Below, piece by piece: positions 61,499 to 64,000 of a stretch of 64,000 bases of DNA. The number at the start of each line of letters is the position of its first letter. Positions within the stretch are counted from its first letter, which is position 1. Origin of the DNA: Alphaproteobacteria bacterium. Its GTDB lineage: Bacteria > Pseudomonadota > Alphaproteobacteria > UBA8366. Under the pieces are notes generated by a model. It saw only the letters and a list, made by a program, of their open reading frames with translations. It searched no databases and was not told where the DNA came from. The DNA lies in NCBI GenBank assembly GCA_021774335.1, contig JAJFJD010000046.1, forward strand, positions 278,109-342,108, read 5' to 3'. The position numbers and the translations under genes are program-made.

Positions 61499-63778
61499 AT
61501 GATCGCTCTCCTCCAACGTCTTCTCGTCATCTTCCTGCTCGCGTTCATCGCGCTGCCGGCAACCGCCGCAGAACCGGGTAAGGCACCGGCCAAGACCGAG
61601 ACGAAAGACCTGGAACGCCTCGTCAACACGCTGGAAGATCCGGCCAAGCGCGATGCCTTCGTCACCGACCTGAAAACCCTGATCTCCGCGCAAAAAGGCG
61701 CGAAAGAAACGGTGGAGAAACCGGTCGGCTCACAATTGCTGGAGGCCGTTTCCGACAAAGTGGAGTCCGCTGGCAAAGAATTGGCGGACGCGGCCGCCAC
61801 GCTGATCGACCTGCCACAACTTGCAACCATTCTGCGGCAGGCGATGTCCAACCCGGAGACCCGGTCGCTGTGGCTTATGGTCTTACTAAAGCTTGCCGCG
61901 ATTCTAGCGGCCGGGCTCGGCGGCGAATGGCTGGCGCTGCTGGCCATGCGCCGTCCGCGCGCGGCAATTGAGACGCAAACGACCGACGGATACTGGGTTC
62001 ACCTCGTCTTCGTTATTCTGCGCACGGCGCTTGAGCTTGTTGCTGTCGCGGCTTTCGCGGCTGCCGCCTATGGGATGATGACACTGACCGCGCCCGCCCA
62101 CCAAGGGCAGGTCATCGCAATCGCGCTTATCAATGCCAGCGTTATCGCGCGCGCGGTCACGGCGGTCGCCCGCATGCTGCTGGCGCCGCGTGTCGCGTCA
62201 ATGCGGCTGATCCCGATGACCGACGAGACGGCCAATTACAGTTTCGTCTGGATTCGCCGCCTGACGAATCTCTGTGCTTATGGATTCCTGCTGCTCAACG
62301 CGGGCTTGGCGCTCGGCCTTGCACAAGCGGCCTATCAATTGCTGTTGAAGCTGCTTGGCCTGCTGGTCGGGCTGCTGCTTGTCATGCTGGTGCTGCAGAA
62401 CCGGCAGCATGTCGCCGCCCGAATTCGGGGCGACGGCAACGGCGCCCTCCGTCAGGTGCGCGGCCGGCTGGCTGATATCTGGCACATCCTGCTGATCATC
62501 TATCTCGTCGTGACCTATGGCGTCTGGGTACTGGACCTGCCGGGTGGATTTGAATACGTCCTGCGTGCGACGGCCCTCACCGTCGTCATCTTCGCAGTCG
62601 CGCGTGGATTGATCGAAGTGATCCAACGCGGTGTGAAGCGAGCCTTTGCGCTCAAAGACGAACAGAAACGCCGGTTTCCCGGCCTGGAGATGCGCGCCAA
62701 CCGCTATCTGCCGATGCTCATGACGGCGTTGAAGGTCGTCATCTCCATCGTCGCGGCAGTTGCCTTGCTGGAGGTCTGGGGCCTCGACATCTTCGAATGG
62801 CTGAGCGGCCCCGTCGGACGGGCCGTCCTAGAACGTGTGGTGACCATCGCCCTAATTATCGCCGTCGCCCTGTTGGTCTGGGAAATCATCAGCGCCGCCA
62901 TCGAGCAGTATCTCGTCGGCAAGGATCGCGAGGGCAACGCCGTCACCCGCAGTCAGCGGGCGCAGACCTTGCTGCCGCTGGTCCGAAACGTCGTGCTCGT
63001 TGTGCTGGCCGTCATGGTCGTTCTGACGGTGCTGTCCGAACTCGGCATCAACATCGGTCCGTTGATCGCCGGCGCAGGCATCGTCGGTCTCGCGGTCGGC
63101 TTCGGTGCACAGACGATGGTGAAGGACTTCATCACCGGCTTCTTCATCCTCATCGAGGATACCGTCGCGGTCGGCGATATCGTCGAACTGGGTGGTCATT
63201 CGGGCAAGGTCGAAGCGATGTCAATCCGGTCGATCCAACTGCGCGACTACTCGGGACAGGTTCACCGCATCCCGTTCAGCGAGGTCACCACCACGGTCAA
63301 CAAGAGCAAGGATTTCTCCTTCGCCACGTTCGATATCGGCGTCGGCTACAGCGAGGATATCGACCGTTGCATCGAGGTGATTCGCGACGTCGGCACCGAA
63401 ATGGTGGCGGACGAGGAATATGCAGCGGTTATCGACGGCGATATGAACATCATGGGCGTGCAGGCCTTGGGCGATTCCGCGGTCGTGATCCGCGCCCGCA
63501 TCCGCGTCAAGCCAGGCAAACAGTTCGGCCTGCAGCGCGCCTTCAACCGATTGATCAAAATGCGCTTCGATGCGGAAGGAATCGAAATTCCCTTCCCGCA
63601 TCGCACCCTGTATTTCGGCGAAGACAGCAGCGGCAACGCCCCGGACGCCCGGGTCCGGTTGATCGACGCGCGAACGAAAAAACCGGACACCTCCGCCTCG
63701 AGCACACCCGCCAAACGCCCTGAGGGCGAGGCGCGAAGCGCCGATGACAGCGCGGGCGATGCCCCCACGGACGGCTAA
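61499..63778 (+). CDS. MscS-family mechanosensitive ion channel, large form
   Basis: LSELGINIGPLIAGAGIVGLAVGFGAQTMVKDFITGFFILIEDTVAVGDIVELGGHSGKVEAMSIRSIQLRDYSGQVHRIPFSEV. Confidence 0.95.
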   Translation: MIALLQRLLVIFLLAFIALPATAAEPGKAPAKTETKDLERLVNTLEDPAKRDAFVTDLKTLISAQKGAKETVEKPVGSQLLEAVSDKVESAGKELADAAATLIDLPQLATILRQAMSNPETRSLWLMVLLKLAAILAAGLGGEWLALLAMRRPRAAIETQTTDGYWVHLVFVILRTALELVAVAAFAAAAYGMMTLTAPAHQGQVIAIALINASVIARAVTAVARMLLAPRVASMRLIPMTDETANYSFVWIRRLTNLCAYGFLLLNAGLALGLAQAAYQLLLKLLGLLVGLLLVMLVLQNRQHVAARIRGDGNGALRQVRGRLADIWHILLIIYLVVTYGVWVLDLPGGFEYVLRATALTVVIFAVARGLIEVIQRGVKRAFALKDEQKRRFPGLEMRANRYLPMLMTALKVVISIVAAVALLEVWGLDIFEWLSGPVGRAVLERVVTIALIIAVALLVWEIISAAIEQYLVGKDREGNAVTRSQRAQTLLPLVRNVVLVVLAVMVVLTVLSELGINIGPLIAGAGIVGLAVGFGAQTMVKDFITGFFILIEDTVAVGDIVELGGHSGKVEAMSIRSIQLRDYSGQVHRIPFSEVTTTVNKSKDFSFATFDIGVGYSEDIDRCIEVIRDVGTEMVADEEYAAVIDGDMNIMGVQALGDSAVVIRARIRVKPGKQFGLQRAFNRLIKMRFDAEGIEIPFPHRTLYFGEDSSGNAPDARVRLIDARTKKPDTSASSTPAKRPEGEARSADDSAGDAPTDG

Positions 63779-63799
63779 CCGTTTCGGTCAACCGAATCC

Positions 63800-64000
63800 T
63801 TAGTGATTGCGCAGGTGGAAAACCGCTTGTGCGGCCATCAAGTTAGCGCAGCTGCCCGTGGCAGAGAACCGCACCGGATTACCGCTCGAATCCAAGGCAA
63901 TGGCCCGTTCCACGGCAATACCGAGATTGCCGCACAGGGCGAGGAAATCACGGATCGTGCAGAGATGGATGTTGGGCGTCTCGTACCAGTGATCCGGCAG
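63800..64000 (-). CDS. metW: Methionine biosynthesis protein MetW (C-terminal part, runs off window)
   Basis: Reverse strand reads ...LPDHWYETPNIHLCTIRDFLALCGNLGIAVERAIALDSSGNPVRF... Confidence 0.85.
   Translation of the reverse strand: MPDHWYETPNIHLCTIRDFLALCGNLGIAVERAIALDSSGNPVRFSATGSCANLMAAQAVFHLRNH

Noticed and set aside
1-64000. CRISPR array, insertion sequence, prophage or toxin-antitoxin/defence island
   Set aside because: No spaced direct repeats, transposase/integrase, phage structural or defence-type domains were recognisable; accessory genes are metabolic, transport and sensory.

Overview
The window looks like a chromosomal segment of a high-GC alphaproteobacterium, probably Rhodospirillales-like (inferred from gene content and order). 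About 60 genes are supported. Housekeeping blocks include yejAB, hisN, kdsB-pheA, nudC, ffs-dnaX-ybaB-recR, rmuC, def-fmt-truA, dapE-dapD, rpmH-rnpA-yidD-yidC-engB-argB, panBC, gpt and metW. There is one tRNA-Arg(ACG) and one small SRP RNA. I saw no CRISPR array, transposase, integrase or phage gene. The accessory part (~30-56 kb) holds two close paralogous chemoreceptors flanking an NHL-repeat protein; a Rieske dioxygenase / SDR / extradiol-dioxygenase-like catabolic cluster; a 2-aminoethylphosphonate-type (AepXVW/PhnS2T2U2-like) ABC transporter with an apparent terminator behind the binding-protein gene; a fused TRAP-TAXI transporter divergent from an aminotransferase; and a degenerate SNase-like protein. 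Nothing is clearly a new system. The best leads are the regulator-less catabolic/transport cluster at 36.6-51.9 kb and the duplicated chemoreceptor locus. All assignments come from reading translated sequence and motifs; no database search was run.
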